From a virus, in the IMG/VR virus record IMGVR_UViG_3300046507_000900, positions 1 through 22,065 of that record: a DNA stretch of 22,065 nucleotides. The stretch is one strand, 5' to 3'. Below are positions 1 to 7,116 of this stretch, piece after piece. Position 1 is the stretch's first letter. Each line of letters starts with the position of its first letter. The notes below the pieces were generated by a model. The model had not been told where the DNA came from. It worked only from the letters and a program-made list of their open reading frames with translations, and made no database searches. A program made the translations under genes and the position numbers.

Positions 1-732
1 ATGGTAGCCAATAAGCTCACTGACACCAAGATCAAAGCAATCAAGAAGCCTGGCATCTACGGAGACGGAGATGGCCTTTTCATTCGTATGCATGCTGGCG
101 GATCAAAATCTTGGTTTTTTATCTACACCAGGGACGGCAAAAAACGCGAGCTAGGATTGGGCAGTCTCGCCGGCACTGCGCCTGTGTCGCTTGCGAACGC
201 TAGGCGGAAAGCGGAAGAACTCCGCGCGATGCTGGCCGAGGGACGAGACCCCCATGCGGAACGAGTCGCCTCGAAGGCAGCTTCAGAGCATACCTTTCAA
301 AAAGTCTCGGAAAAATTTATTGCAGAGCGCTCTGACTGGACGCCTCATACAGAGAGGGAGTGGAAGCGCCATTTGCTGAAACACGCCTCTGCGCTCGCGG
401 AAAAGGCGGTGGCCGATATCACTACCGAGACAGTGGAAGAGACCCTTAGACCACTATGGGAAAAGAAGCCTGCAACCGGTCAGCGGGTGAGGGCAAAGAT
501 CGAATCGGTGCTTGACTACGCTTCGGTCAAAAAGCTGCGGACCGGCGATAATCCGGCGCGGTGGGCTGGACACCTTGAGCACCTGCTAACGAAGGCAGGC
601 CGCGTCACGGGCGCCAACCACAAGGCTATGCCATACGCTGACGTGCCTGGCTTTCTGTCGACGCTGGGGAACAGCACTATCGAACGGCTCATGCGCTTCA
701 TTGTCCTCACGGCAGTTCGCAGCGGCGAGGGA
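1..732 (+). pseudogene. int: Tyrosine integrase, P4-type, 3'-truncated
   Basis: N-terminal part of a site-specific tyrosine recombinase that would integrate and excise the prophage. The first ~90 residues resemble the DUF4102 arm-binding domain of P4-type integrases (GDGDGLFIRM, SWFFIYTRDGKKRELGLGS). A core-binding domain follows at about 95-190. The catalytic domain starts near 210 and reaches the first catalytic arginine in LTAVRSGE (about residue 240). After that residue the reading frame runs into antisense terminase sequence and stops at 951, so the later catalytic His, Arg and Tyr are absent and the protein should be inactive. Family members are usually about 400 residues. The upstream promoter and attachment site lie outside the window. 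Confidence 0.85.
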
Positions 733-734
733 CG

Positions 735-896
735 CCTTACCTTCTCAGCATACTCGTCAACGGGTCCTGTCGGATACTTCGGGTCAAAATGGCCTGGCAG
801 CAAGCTGACCGGCTTCTTATTCCTGGCTGCCCGCTTCTTCGGAACAGAAACCTTACTCGTCGAAGAATTCGTCGGCCGGGTCTTTGCTTTCACCAT
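735..896 (-). pseudogene. terL: Large terminase subunit, N-terminal fragment
   Basis: About 54 residues of a TerL start, beginning at an ATG that overlaps the end of the small-subunit gene by 44 bp. It begins MVKAKTRPT and runs through GHFDPKYPTGPVDEYAEKV, which is the kind of sequence found just before the ATPase domain of phage large terminases. The frame then continues into the reverse complement of the integrase, so the ATPase and nuclease domains are missing. The position directly after terS supports the identity. The exact junction lies within a few bases of 731-738. The short match is recognisable but limited. Confidence 0.65.
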
Positions 897-1251
897 CCGG
901 TTTCGCTCCAGCCTTGCTGGCATCAGCCGGCGTCGCACCCATCTGGCCTAAGCACTGACGAAGCAGGTTCATCGCCTGCACGCCGCAATCCTGACCGGCG
1001 ATCATGCGTCCCAAAATGTTGCTTGCCGTGGCCACCAGAATTCGGTGACTGCTATTCAACCAAGGGATATCCTTGCGTAGCGTCTGCCACGCCTCCCTCG
1101 CCTTGTTCGTGTCGGTGTCCATGATCCACTCTGGCGGGTCGCCAAGATCATCTGTCACTACCGGCTCGTGGCGTTCCTCGAATTTCTTGCGGCGCACGGT
1201 GGCCTGCCCGGTCACCTCGGCCTTCGCCTTAGGCGTCCTCGGCCTTGCCAT
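853..1251 (-). CDS. terS: Phage terminase small subunit (P27-like)
   Basis: Probable DNA-recognition subunit of the packaging terminase, 132 residues. It begins MARPRTPKAKAEVTGQ, typical of P27-family small terminases. The middle part (about 50-95) contains the helical segment WQTLRKDIPWLNSSHRIL, and the acidic tail ends DEFFDE. The ATG at 1251 is preferred over one seven codons upstream because GGAG sits five bases before it. It follows two HNH genes and overlaps the terL start, which is the usual HNH-terS-terL order. The gene is intact but has no function without terL and a capsid. Confidence 0.75.
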   Translation of the reverse strand: MARPRTPKAKAEVTGQATVRRKKFEERHEPVVTDDLGDPPEWIMDTDTNKAREAWQTLRKDIPWLNSSHRILVATASNILGRMIAGQDCGVQAMNLLRQCLGQMGATPADASKAGAKPDGESKDPADEFFDE

Positions 1252-1458
1252 CACAACTCCGCTCGACCGCAAGGGTCATATTTTGAATTGGAAAAATGTG
1301 TACGAATGGGGTGCGCCGCTACATGGTTAGCACCCTACCGGACTTTTGACCCACCCCTCCGGCCAACCTTCCATGATACCACACTCGGCACCGTCATGTC
1401 AATAACAATCTTCAGTAAAATCATTGATTTATCGATTTATTTTCATGTCATTTGTGAA
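1252..1458. other. Intergenic gap between small HNH gene and terS
   Basis: About 200 bases with no convincing gene. The part at 1380-1460 is markedly AT-rich. A loose inverted repeat (GGGTGC and GCACCC) lies near 1309-1334. Reading frames through here on the plus strand are antisense or noncoding. It may hold a packaging (cos/pac) site, as is usual next to terS, but nothing specific is visible. Confidence 0.4.
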
Positions 1459-1752
1459 CTAAATAGGCCATCCATCGGCGCCGTAACGCACCACCACCTT
1501 GCCGTGGTCCTCTAACTGGCCTCGACTTGAGTGACATGGCTTGCATGTGCTGATGAATGGGCCGCTCCAAAACAGGTCAAGATCGCCTTTGTGGGCGATC
1601 TTGTGGTGGACCTCGTTGGCCGCTGTTACATCTTCTCGCTCAAGGCACCAATCGCACAATGGCTGCATTGATAGTTGCGCCTCACGAATGCGACGCCATC
1701 GCGCGGTCTTGTAGAGGTGCAGCCACGACTTGCTATCTGTATATGCGGTCAT
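1459..1752 (-). CDS. Small phage HNH endonuclease beside terminase
   Basis: A 97-residue protein of the short HNH family found just upstream of terS in many HK97-type phages, where such enzymes assist packaging-related cleavage. Seen: N-terminal WLHLYKTARWRRIREAQL, a CDWC pair near 32-35, EVHHK near 46-50, a CKPC-H group near 69-73, and a C-terminal GADGWPI. The central Asn of the usual HNH pattern (normally just before the second Cys pair) is not apparent; the segment reads WSGPFISTCKPC. The start overlaps the stop of the upstream HNH gene by four bases (ATGA), indicating translational coupling. Confidence 0.75.
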   Translation of the reverse strand: MTAYTDSKSWLHLYKTARWRRIREAQLSMQPLCDWCLEREDVTAANEVHHKIAHKGDLDLFWSGPFISTCKPCHSSRGQLEDHGKVVVRYGADGWPI

Positions 1753-2633
1753 GCTACCATTGCGAATAAGCTAGGCTGCGCCGGCGGCGTATTGCTCTTC
1801 ACTGCATTGCACTTGCGACAGGCGCACTGCGTGTTCATGTAGCTATGCGCTCCGCCAAGGCTAAGCGGCATGACATGGTCCAGTTCCGGGGCATTGTCCT
1901 CATACGTTCCGCGTAGTTTGCGAGGAGTACGAACGCCGCATATCTGACACTTCCATTTATCGCGCTCAAATACCTTGATGGGGTTGACGTTCTCAACCAT
2001 CGCGCCACGCAGTCGAGCGCGTTCTTTCTTTCGATTGAGCCGACCAGAGTTGCGCCTGGCACATCTCTTTGAACAGTATGAGCGTCGCATATCACCATAC
2101 TCAGGTGAGAATTGCTCTCCGCACTCCGCACAGGGGCGCGAAGATCTATCAATATTGTCGTTGACCTCGATATACTTTTGCTTCTTACAGGACGCTGAGC
2201 AATAGCTCGCTCCGAGCCTAACGCGCGCGCCGCAGACAGCGCACTTCGCCATTGAAACAGTAAACGACACCAGAAATCTTTGTGCTTCCAATAAAAGCGC
2301 CGGATCGATGACCGGATCCCGCCATACATTTGCTCCTGCGGCGTAACCGCATTCTCGGGAGCAAAACCTTGCTGCATTCTTCTTGTCAGCCTTCCTACTG
2401 AAGGCTAACCCACAATGCTCACCTGTACGCTTCGGAGCCAACTCTTTGCGCCTCGCCAACTCCTTTGCAAGGTCGCGTCCCGATCTGTCGCGATTCGATC
2501 TGTCGCTCGATGGCCTACATTCGTCGCCGCAGTACTTCCGCGATTTGTGGCCAGATACCGGAGCGCCACAGGTCAGGCACTTCCTAAAATTGTCTTTGGC
2601 GGCAACTGGGCCGCCGAAAAGCGCATCTATCAA
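1749..2633 (-). CDS. HNH endonuclease with four N-terminal zinc knuckles
   Basis: A 294-residue protein with a C-terminal HNH nuclease domain. C229-x2-C232, LDH at 251-253, N267 and C272-x2-C275 give a complete HNH/zinc pattern. Ahead of it are four CxxC...CxxxC knuckles at about 19-39, 74-95, 131-149 and 168-191. The second has lost one Cys of its first pair (EHCGLAF). Basic stretches link the knuckles, suggesting DNA binding. The 5' end is uncertain: the first in-frame start is a TTG at 2633 without a clear ribosome site. It lies between the tRNA and the small HNH gene on one transcript. It may be a homing-type or packaging-associated nuclease. Confidence 0.7.
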   Translation of the reverse strand: MIDALFGGPVAAKDNFRKCLTCGAPVSGHKSRKYCGDECRPSSDRSNRDRSGRDLAKELARRKELAPKRTGEHCGLAFSRKADKKNAARFCSRECGYAAGANVWRDPVIDPALLLEAQRFLVSFTVSMAKCAVCGARVRLGASYCSASCKKQKYIEVNDNIDRSSRPCAECGEQFSPEYGDMRRSYCSKRCARRNSGRLNRKKERARLRGAMVENVNPIKVFERDKWKCQICGVRTPRKLRGTYEDNAPELDHVMPLSLGGAHSYMNTQCACRKCNAVKSNTPPAQPSLFAMVA

Positions 2634-2662
2634 GGTCTCGACTCTTCGTCGACCTCATGTGA

Positions 2663-2690
2663 AAGCGGGTGAGCCGAAGCCCACCCGCTT
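2663..2690. terminator. Hairpin between tRNA and HNH gene
   Basis: A perfect 9-bp inverted repeat (AAGCGGGTG and CACCCGCTT) with a 10-nt loop, just downstream of the tRNA on the minus strand. No long U tract follows, so it may be a weak terminator or an RNA-processing or stability element. Confidence 0.4.
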
Positions 2691-2732
2691 AGATCAGCGC
2701 AAGAGGTCGAGAATTGCGCCGATATGTGAATT

Positions 2733-2809
2733 TGGTTGCGCAGGTCCGATTCGAACGGACGATTTCCAGCTTATGAGGCTGGCGAGATACCGGGCTTCTC
2801 TACCGCGCC
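2733..2809 (-). tRNA. Phage tRNA with CAU anticodon, initiator-like
   Basis: A 77-nt cloverleaf with encoded CCA folds by eye. The acceptor is GGCGCGG against CTGCGCA, the D-stem GAGA/TCTC, the anticodon arm CCAGC-CTCATAA-GCTGG and the T-arm GTCCG-TTCGAAT-CGGAC. Two bacterial initiator marks are present: base pair 1:72 is a mismatch (G.A), and the D-stem has A11:U24. The third mark, three consecutive G:C pairs at 29-31/39-41, is absent; it reads A:U, G:C, C:G. So it looks like an initiator-derived tRNA rather than an ordinary elongator Met or Ile2 tRNA. It sits 7 bp after the 94-residue gene, probably co-transcribed. Confidence 0.85.
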
Positions 2810-2816
2810 GTATTCC

Positions 2817-3101
2817 TCACAGCGCCTTGGCCAGCGCCTTCACCTGTTCCCAGGCATGGACGTCGATACCGAGTTTGTCATAGACAGCCTTGATCTTGGC
2901 AGCTGCGTCTTCGAATGCATCGACGATAGCGGGCTCGACAACCTGCTCGACCGCAGGCACAACGGCCTCAATGGCCTCAATGGCCTCAATGGCCTCAATG
3001 GCCTCAATGGCCTCAATGGCCGTCTCGACGGCCTGAACAACTTCGGTCATTTCGGATTTTCCTTTGGTGAACTGGCTCTTGAGCCAGGCGATAACGTTCA
3101 T
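2817..3101 (-). CDS. Small helical protein with EAI tripeptide repeats
   Basis: A 94-residue protein of unknown function beginning MNVIAWLKSQFTKGKSEM. Residues about 29-46 consist of five perfect Glu-Ala-Ile repeats plus variants, encoded by a 9-bp tandem DNA repeat. The rest is Ala/Val/Glu-rich and predicted helical, ending WEQVKALAKAL. AAGGA precedes the ATG at suitable spacing. Rhizobial phages often carry short helical proteins of this style near the terminase genes. The gene leads the minus-strand tRNA-HNH-HNH-terS group. The repeat number may vary among relatives by slippage. Confidence 0.6.
   Translation of the reverse strand: MNVIAWLKSQFTKGKSEMTEVVQAVETAIEAIEAIEAIEAIEAIEAVVPAVEQVVEPAIVDAFEDAAAKIKAVYDKLGIDVHAWEQVKALAKAL
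2970..3014. repeat. 9-bp tandem repeat AATGGCCTC x5
   Basis: Five perfect head-to-tail copies of AATGGCCTC, flanked by a variant copy on the left (AACGGCCTC, 2961-2969) and a partial copy on the right. The unit is a multiple of three and encodes Glu-Ala-Ile on the minus strand, so gains or losses would keep the frame. Confidence 0.95.
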
Positions 3102-3128
3102 GGTGGATTCCTTGAGGATAAAGCAAAA

Positions 3129-3162
3129 GCGGCTGGGAGACGGTTAAGCCTCAACCAGCCGC
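3129..3162 (-). terminator. Leader hairpin upstream of the 94-residue gene
   Basis: Inverted repeat GCGGCTGG and CCAGCCGC with an 18-nt loop. On the minus strand it is followed by TTTTGCTTT and then by the ribosome site of the small gene. It could be an upstream terminator or an attenuator controlling the tRNA-HNH-terS transcript. Confidence 0.4.
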
Positions 3163-3255
3163 ACGATTGCCCAACGCTGCGGAGGAGGCGCGCGAGGGGC
3201 AATGGGGAATTCTGGAAACCGGGCTTTTGCGCAACGTCGCGCTGATAGATCAACC

Positions 3256-3328
3256 GGCTAGACTTAGCCGCGAGGGCCAGAGAAACATGGGCGAAATATA
3301 GTTAGCCGGCAGCGGCAGTAGACTTAGC
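3256..3328. promoter_or_regulatory. Repeated palindromic element in a divergent control region
   Basis: The 312-bp gap at 3102-3413 separates the minus-strand phage group from the plus-strand 295-residue gene and has no gene. It contains GGCTA-GACT-TAGCC, a 14-bp palindrome at 3256-3269, and a second copy of its core TAGACTTAGC at 3319-3328, exactly 60 bp from the first core at 3259-3268. The second core sits inside CAGTA...TACTG. This arrangement resembles paired operators. No confident -10/-35 pair was identified. Confidence 0.3.
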
Positions 3329-3413
3329 AATACTGCATTAACGGGCACACAGCAGCGCAAGGCTTCGAATCGTTGTAATACTGTCTCCTTATTGGAGAGC
3401 AACGAGAAAGAAA

Positions 3414-4301
3414 ATGGCACCTACCGTTAAAGAACTCAAAGATGAGATTGGATTACTAACTTTGAAAAGCGAAGCAGCTGACCAATCAGCCGCTCAAACG
3501 CTCAGGTTTTTTGAGGAGTCAGTCAAGCTGACTGAGAAATTCTGGGCGCAATTTCGATGGCTATCCGGCGCATTTATCACCGTCGCAATTGGCGCAATCG
3601 GTATTCAGGTATTCCAAAGTTACACCCGGCTCACTGACGCTGTGGCATCAACAAAACAACAGGTTAGCGACACCTTAACTGCTGCAAATGAGCGGATTTC
3701 CGCGGCGGAGAAGCGTGCCGATGATAGCGTTTCGGAAGCCATCGCAAAATTGTCGAAAGTGAAAATCGATGACGTTCAGATTGCGAATCCGCTGGACAAC
3801 ACTGATGTCTTATTTGGCTACGCTGATTTCGCTGTCCAAACCCTAAATGGTCGTAATTACGGAGTAGCAATGACCATTACCTTTAACTTCAATATTGGCT
3901 TTACCGGGACGGGCGTTTCCAAAATAAACGGTATTCATGCTGTCGGAAGCCCAGCTCTATTGAATACTATATTCGGTGACCGAGATACCGCCCAAAGACA
4001 AATACTTGCTGCTGGACACCTATTCACGACAGACAATTCCGAAGTTGTACCAAACAACTTTTATATGTTTAATGTAGATGTCAATCGAAACTATGAAAAC
4101 TGCAGCGAATACAATGCTGCGCTATCCAAGCTAGCTGAGCAAGAGACGATCGGGACGATTGATGCTTACCCCGTCTTTCAAGACGCACCCAATGTTTCGA
4201 AACCGAGGTCGTTCAAAGCCAAGGTCGTAAGGCAGAGCGGGCATAGTTGCGAAGATGTATGGCAGCGTATCAGCGTTGATAGGCCATCCGATATAAAGTA
4301 G
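3414..4301 (+). CDS. Membrane-anchored coiled-coil protein, unknown (moron candidate)
   Basis: A 295-residue protein I do not recognise. An N-terminal helical segment (1-47) rich in Lys/Glu is followed by one membrane span at about 49-68 (SGAFITVAIGAIGIQVF). A coiled coil comes next at about 72-115 (AANERISAAEKRADDSVSEA). The C-terminal 180 residues form a polar, probably beta-rich domain. It is on the opposite strand from both neighbours and visibly lower in GC than the phage genes, suggesting recent acquisition and its own promoter. Such single, oppositely oriented genes in prophages are often expressed in the lysogen (superinfection exclusion, defence or host modification). No specific function can be assigned. 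Confidence 0.6.
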   Translation: MAPTVKELKDEIGLLTLKSEAADQSAAQTLRFFEESVKLTEKFWAQFRWLSGAFITVAIGAIGIQVFQSYTRLTDAVASTKQQVSDTLTAANERISAAEKRADDSVSEAIAKLSKVKIDDVQIANPLDNTDVLFGYADFAVQTLNGRNYGVAMTITFNFNIGFTGTGVSKINGIHAVGSPALLNTIFGDRDTAQRQILAAGHLFTTDNSEVVPNNFYMFNVDVNRNYENCSEYNAALSKLAEQETIGTIDAYPVFQDAPNVSKPRSFKAKVVRQSGHSCEDVWQRISVDRPSDIK

Positions 4302-4363
4302 AGGCTGACCCGTCGATGCTCGCGAGTTAACAACGTCCGCGTCACTACAGCGCCTCAAACAAG

Positions 4364-4387
4364 AACGGTCGCACGAATGCGACCGTT
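4364..4387. terminator. Hairpin between converging genes
   Basis: A perfect 10-bp stem (AACGGTCGCA and TGCGACCGTT) with a CGAA tetraloop in the gap between the plus-strand membrane gene and the minus-strand gene ending at 4440. It probably terminates in both directions, although no long T tract follows. Confidence 0.6.
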
Positions 4388-4439
4388 AGGAATTGAGCCC
4401 TTCATCTAAATAGGCTGACGGCACGCGCTCAACCGGACA

Positions 4440-5690
4440 TCATGCGGCGATTTTCCTCTCATCGTCGGCACTTTCTTTAAAATCGCCTCGCGATGTCTCA
4501 TCGATTTCGATCAGTGCATCCAGTGCGGCATCAATCAACGCTGGTCCTCGCTTCTCGGCATAGGCTTGGCCCAGTCCCGTGGCCTTCCCGATATCGCTCG
4601 CGGAAGCGTCGGTGATTGCCATATCCAGCACCTTGACGTGCTTCCCAAGCAGCCCACGCAAATGCTCGACATAATCCAGCGTCTCGACATGCCTTGCGAC
4701 CACTGGCTCTCGGCCGGCCGGCTTGGATGCGGTTGGCTTCGGTTGCTTGACACCTCCGAACCAGTCCGATCCAGGAGCAAGCGCATCGGCACATCGGGTC
4801 GCTGAGAACAGCAGATCCTCGAAAGCGACACTTCCGTCGATGCCAAGCTGAGAGAGTAGCTGTCGAGCCTCTCTGACGCCGTAACGGCCGTGTTTGTCCT
4901 TCGTGTTGGGCGCTTCGCGCGGCAAGGGATTGTAGCAATCGCCGATCGCTTGCTCGCGGGAGAAGGGTTTGCAATACGGCTGCGCTTTTAGCGGAGAAAC
5001 CGCGCCGGTGAGCTTGAGGTAGCTCCAGATTTTGTTGTCGCTTCTATCTGGCTCACTAACACCTTTTGGATCACCTGTCCGCTCTACGGGGCGCAGCGCG
5101 ACTCCCTTCTTCGTCGCGCCCCACTGCACCAGTTCTCCATTGCGGAAAATCAGGTCACCAAGTTTGGCCTCCACGAGATCTTTTCGGATCGTGCGGAACA
5201 CAGGTATTGCATCCGGCGCCTTCATGTAGACGTTCATCATCTTGCCGGTGAATGCCCAACGCTCGCGGTCGATGACTTTCCACCCGACTGCCTCAAGGAG
5301 GCTACCCTCAGATGGATTGATCCTGATCTTGGCGTCTAGATTTGCTTCCTCATCACCTGTCTCGTCGTCAGCAATGACGATCTCGTGCGGAAAATTCAGA
5401 TCGCGCCAGCGTATGAGTGCGAACAGCCTCTTGCCGTCCTGGCGATGCGCCAGCCGCTCGAACGCCGGCCATGCCAACAACGAACGAGCCGGCTTGTTGT
5501 CGTTGGCCGCCTTGCGGATCCTGGCGACGCCTGCCGACGCCTTGGGTGTCTCGAGATGTGCTTCGGCTGGAGCGGCTAACGGTGGCCAGTTCGAAGGCCG
5601 GCCATTCCACCCGCATATTTCGCAGCAATTCAAGATAGGATCGCTGTTCGGCTGGAAGCGCGTCGAATCGGACGGTGCCGTTCTGCGGCG
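4440..5690 (-). pseudogene. Phage protein of unknown function, 5'-truncated and frameshifted
   Basis: The long open frame from 5633 encodes about 397 residues, but its first ~20 residues (MNCCEICGWNGRP) look unnatural. In the adjacent frame upstream the sequence reads naturally (VRFDALPAEQRSYLELL, then MRVEWPAFELATV). The two join smoothly if one base near 5577 is removed, giving ELATV-AAPAEAHLETPKAS. So the gene carries a one-base insertion and its true start was lost at the junction near 5690. Visible landmarks are AANDNKPAR and a helical C-terminus resembling a helix-turn-helix (ASDIGKATGLGQAYAEKRG). The function is unknown; it may be an early or regulatory phage protein. Confidence 0.55.
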
Positions 5691-5734
5691 TTTCCGCCGC
5701 GCCTATATCGAGGAAGGCAAAGGCAACGGCAAGT

Positions 5735-5843
5735 GGCGGCAGCTGAGATACCTCTTGGCGAGCAGGCGAAGGCAGGTGCTGCGGCGCCGCCCGCGGCCAC
5801 GCCGGCCAACGACAACAAAAACGATGGGGCAAACGCCGCATGA
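5735..5843 (+). pseudogene. Portal protein, C-terminal fragment
   Basis: A short reading frame ends exactly in an ATGA overlap with the prohead protease start, the usual portal-protease arrangement. The end reads VAAAEIPLGEQAKAGAAAPP, then ATPANDNKNDGANAA. An in-frame stop at 5577-5579 and unnatural sequence upstream show the bulk of the portal gene is missing. The identity rests on position and overlap, since this low-complexity tail is not diagnostic. Confidence 0.45.
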
Positions 5844-6484
5844 TCAAGATGGAAAAACGCGGCGGCACACTCGGTGTCGAGACGCGTGCAGAAGCAGATG
5901 CACGGACACTGGTTGGCTATGCCGCTGTGTTCAATAGCGACGCTGACATTGGCGGCTATTGGGTCGAGCGCATCATGCCTGGCGCCTTCACTGCATCGCT
6001 AAAGACGGCGGATGTCCGTGCATTGATCAATCACGACACGGGCCGAGTCATCGGTCGCGTGCAGGCAGGGACGTTACGCCTCGCCGAGGACGACAAGGGC
6101 CTGCGCGTTGAGATCGACGTGCCGAACACTACAGATGGCAACGACCTCTGGGAACTTGTCTCTCGTGGCGACATCAGCGGGATGTCATTTGGCTTCTGCG
6201 TAACCAACCAGTAGTGGGATGAAAGCGTGTCGCCAGCAGTTCGCACGATCATGGCGCTAGACCTCTATGAGGTGTCCGCTGTTGCGTTCCCGGCCTACGA
6301 TGACACAACGATCGGCAAGCGCTCCTTGGAGGAGTGGCGCTCGGCGCACCCGCCAGAGCAGCCAACCGCGGATCAATCCCACGAACAAACAATTCCCGAT
6401 CCGGCGGCAGCGCCGGTGAGCAAGGCCGCCCACCGAGCGCGCCTGAAGATGGACTTTGATCTGAAGGTCCGCACCACACGGTAA
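5840..6484 (+). pseudogene. HK97-type prohead protease with in-frame amber stop
   Basis: Serine protease (family S78) that would cleave the scaffold part of the capsid protein during head maturation. Seen: VGYAAVFNSDADIGGYWVER (25-44), His65 in ALINHDTGRVIGR, the Ser region in DISGMSFGF (111-119), and after the stop YEVSAVAFPAYDDT, which is the conserved end of the fold. TAG at 6212-6214 interrupts the same frame between NQ and WDESV, where homologues commonly have Gln or another polar residue; a CAG-to-TAG change explains it. Both parts remain in frame, so this is a single nonsense mutation in a ~214-residue gene. Amber suppression is possible but unsupported. Confidence 0.85.
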
Positions 6485-6521
6485 CGGCGCTGCCGAACCG
6501 CACCACCAAAACCACCACAGG

Positions 6522-6544
6522 CCCGCTTTCGCGGGTTTTTATTT
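6522..6544 (+). terminator. Rho-independent terminator between protease and capsid
   Basis: CCCGC-TTTC-GCGGG stem-loop followed by TTTTTATTT, 12 bases before the capsid ATG. It would act on transcripts from the protease gene. Confidence 0.85.
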
Positions 6545-6555
6545 GGGAAGAACAC

Positions 6556-6681
6556 ATGAAAATCTCTGAAATGCGCGAGAAGCAGCAGCGCCTCGTAGCC
6601 GAAGCACGTGCGCTCCGTGACGAAATCAAGGACGATACCGCAGAGGCGCGTGTTGCCGAAATCGACGCCGCTCATGACAAG
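6556..6681 (+). pseudogene. HK97-type major capsid protein, N-terminal fragment
   Basis: About 42 residues remain, starting MKISEMREKQQRLVAEARAL, the charged delta (scaffold) domain that the protease normally removes. After AEIDAAHDKA the frame runs into sequence that belongs to a tail gene read in another frame. The whole shell-forming part of the capsid protein is missing. The gap also removed the head-tail connectors, tail tube and tape measure that normally lie between capsid and tail tip genes. The ATG follows GGAAGA at good spacing. Confidence 0.75.
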
Positions 6682-6682
6682 G

Positions 6683-7090
6683 CTACTGGTCAACGGCACG
6701 TCAGACAGTGTCGATTTCACCGTCTCCGGTGTCGATCCTGCCACCGGCGGCAAGATGCTCGACAGCATCCCGGCAGTCCGCGGCGCTGCCGTTCAGATGG
6801 GCCTCACCACGCTCGACGACTACTTTCAGCCGATGAGCAACATCATTCCGATCTGGCAAGGCACGGCGTCACATGTCGGCGAGGCCAGTGAAGCGGCGCA
6901 AGGCGAGGATTCACCGACGCTGACGCTGAGCCTGTCCGTCTTGACGGGCGAGGCGACGCGGTCGCGGCCGTCACGCACCTTGTGGTCTGACGCGATGCAG
7001 AAAGCGCTGTCACCGACAGATGACTTCTGCGCGCAGGTCCAGCGCCTGGCGCGCGGCGTGCAGCCGGTCTGGCCCAAATACAGCAACTGA
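6683..7090 (+). pseudogene. Phage tail protein, C-terminal fragment
   Basis: About 135 residues in a different frame from the capsid fragment. They begin LLVNGTSDSVDFTVSGVDP and continue to LARGVQPVWPKYSN. The fragment is directly upstream of an NlpC/P60-like gene, the position of the GTA gene 13 / DUF2163-type tail-tip protein in related phages. I recognise the type and position rather than a named family. The natural N-terminus was lost in the deletion joined at about 6682, so it has no proper start and is probably not translated except as an out-of-frame product. Confidence 0.6.
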
Positions 7091-7116
7091 TTTTTGCCGC
7101 AAGGCGACGAGGCTCC

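Noticed and set aside
516-938. 140-codon minus-strand frame as one gene
   Set aside because: Only the part at 735-896 is natural (terL start); the rest is the reverse complement of the integrase.
853-951. C-terminal 30 residues of the integrase frame as real protein
   Set aside because: This is the antisense of terS and the terL start; the integrase coding ends at the junction near 732.
1557-1769. Plus-strand 70-codon frame
   Set aside because: Antisense to the small HNH gene.
2961-3021. Short tandem repeats as a CRISPR array
   Set aside because: Units are 9 bp with no spacers and lie inside a coding frame.
2736-3245. Plus-strand frame with repeated Gly-Leu-Asn units
   Set aside because: It overlaps the tRNA and is the antisense shadow of the EAI-repeat gene; the repeats come from the same 9-bp DNA unit.
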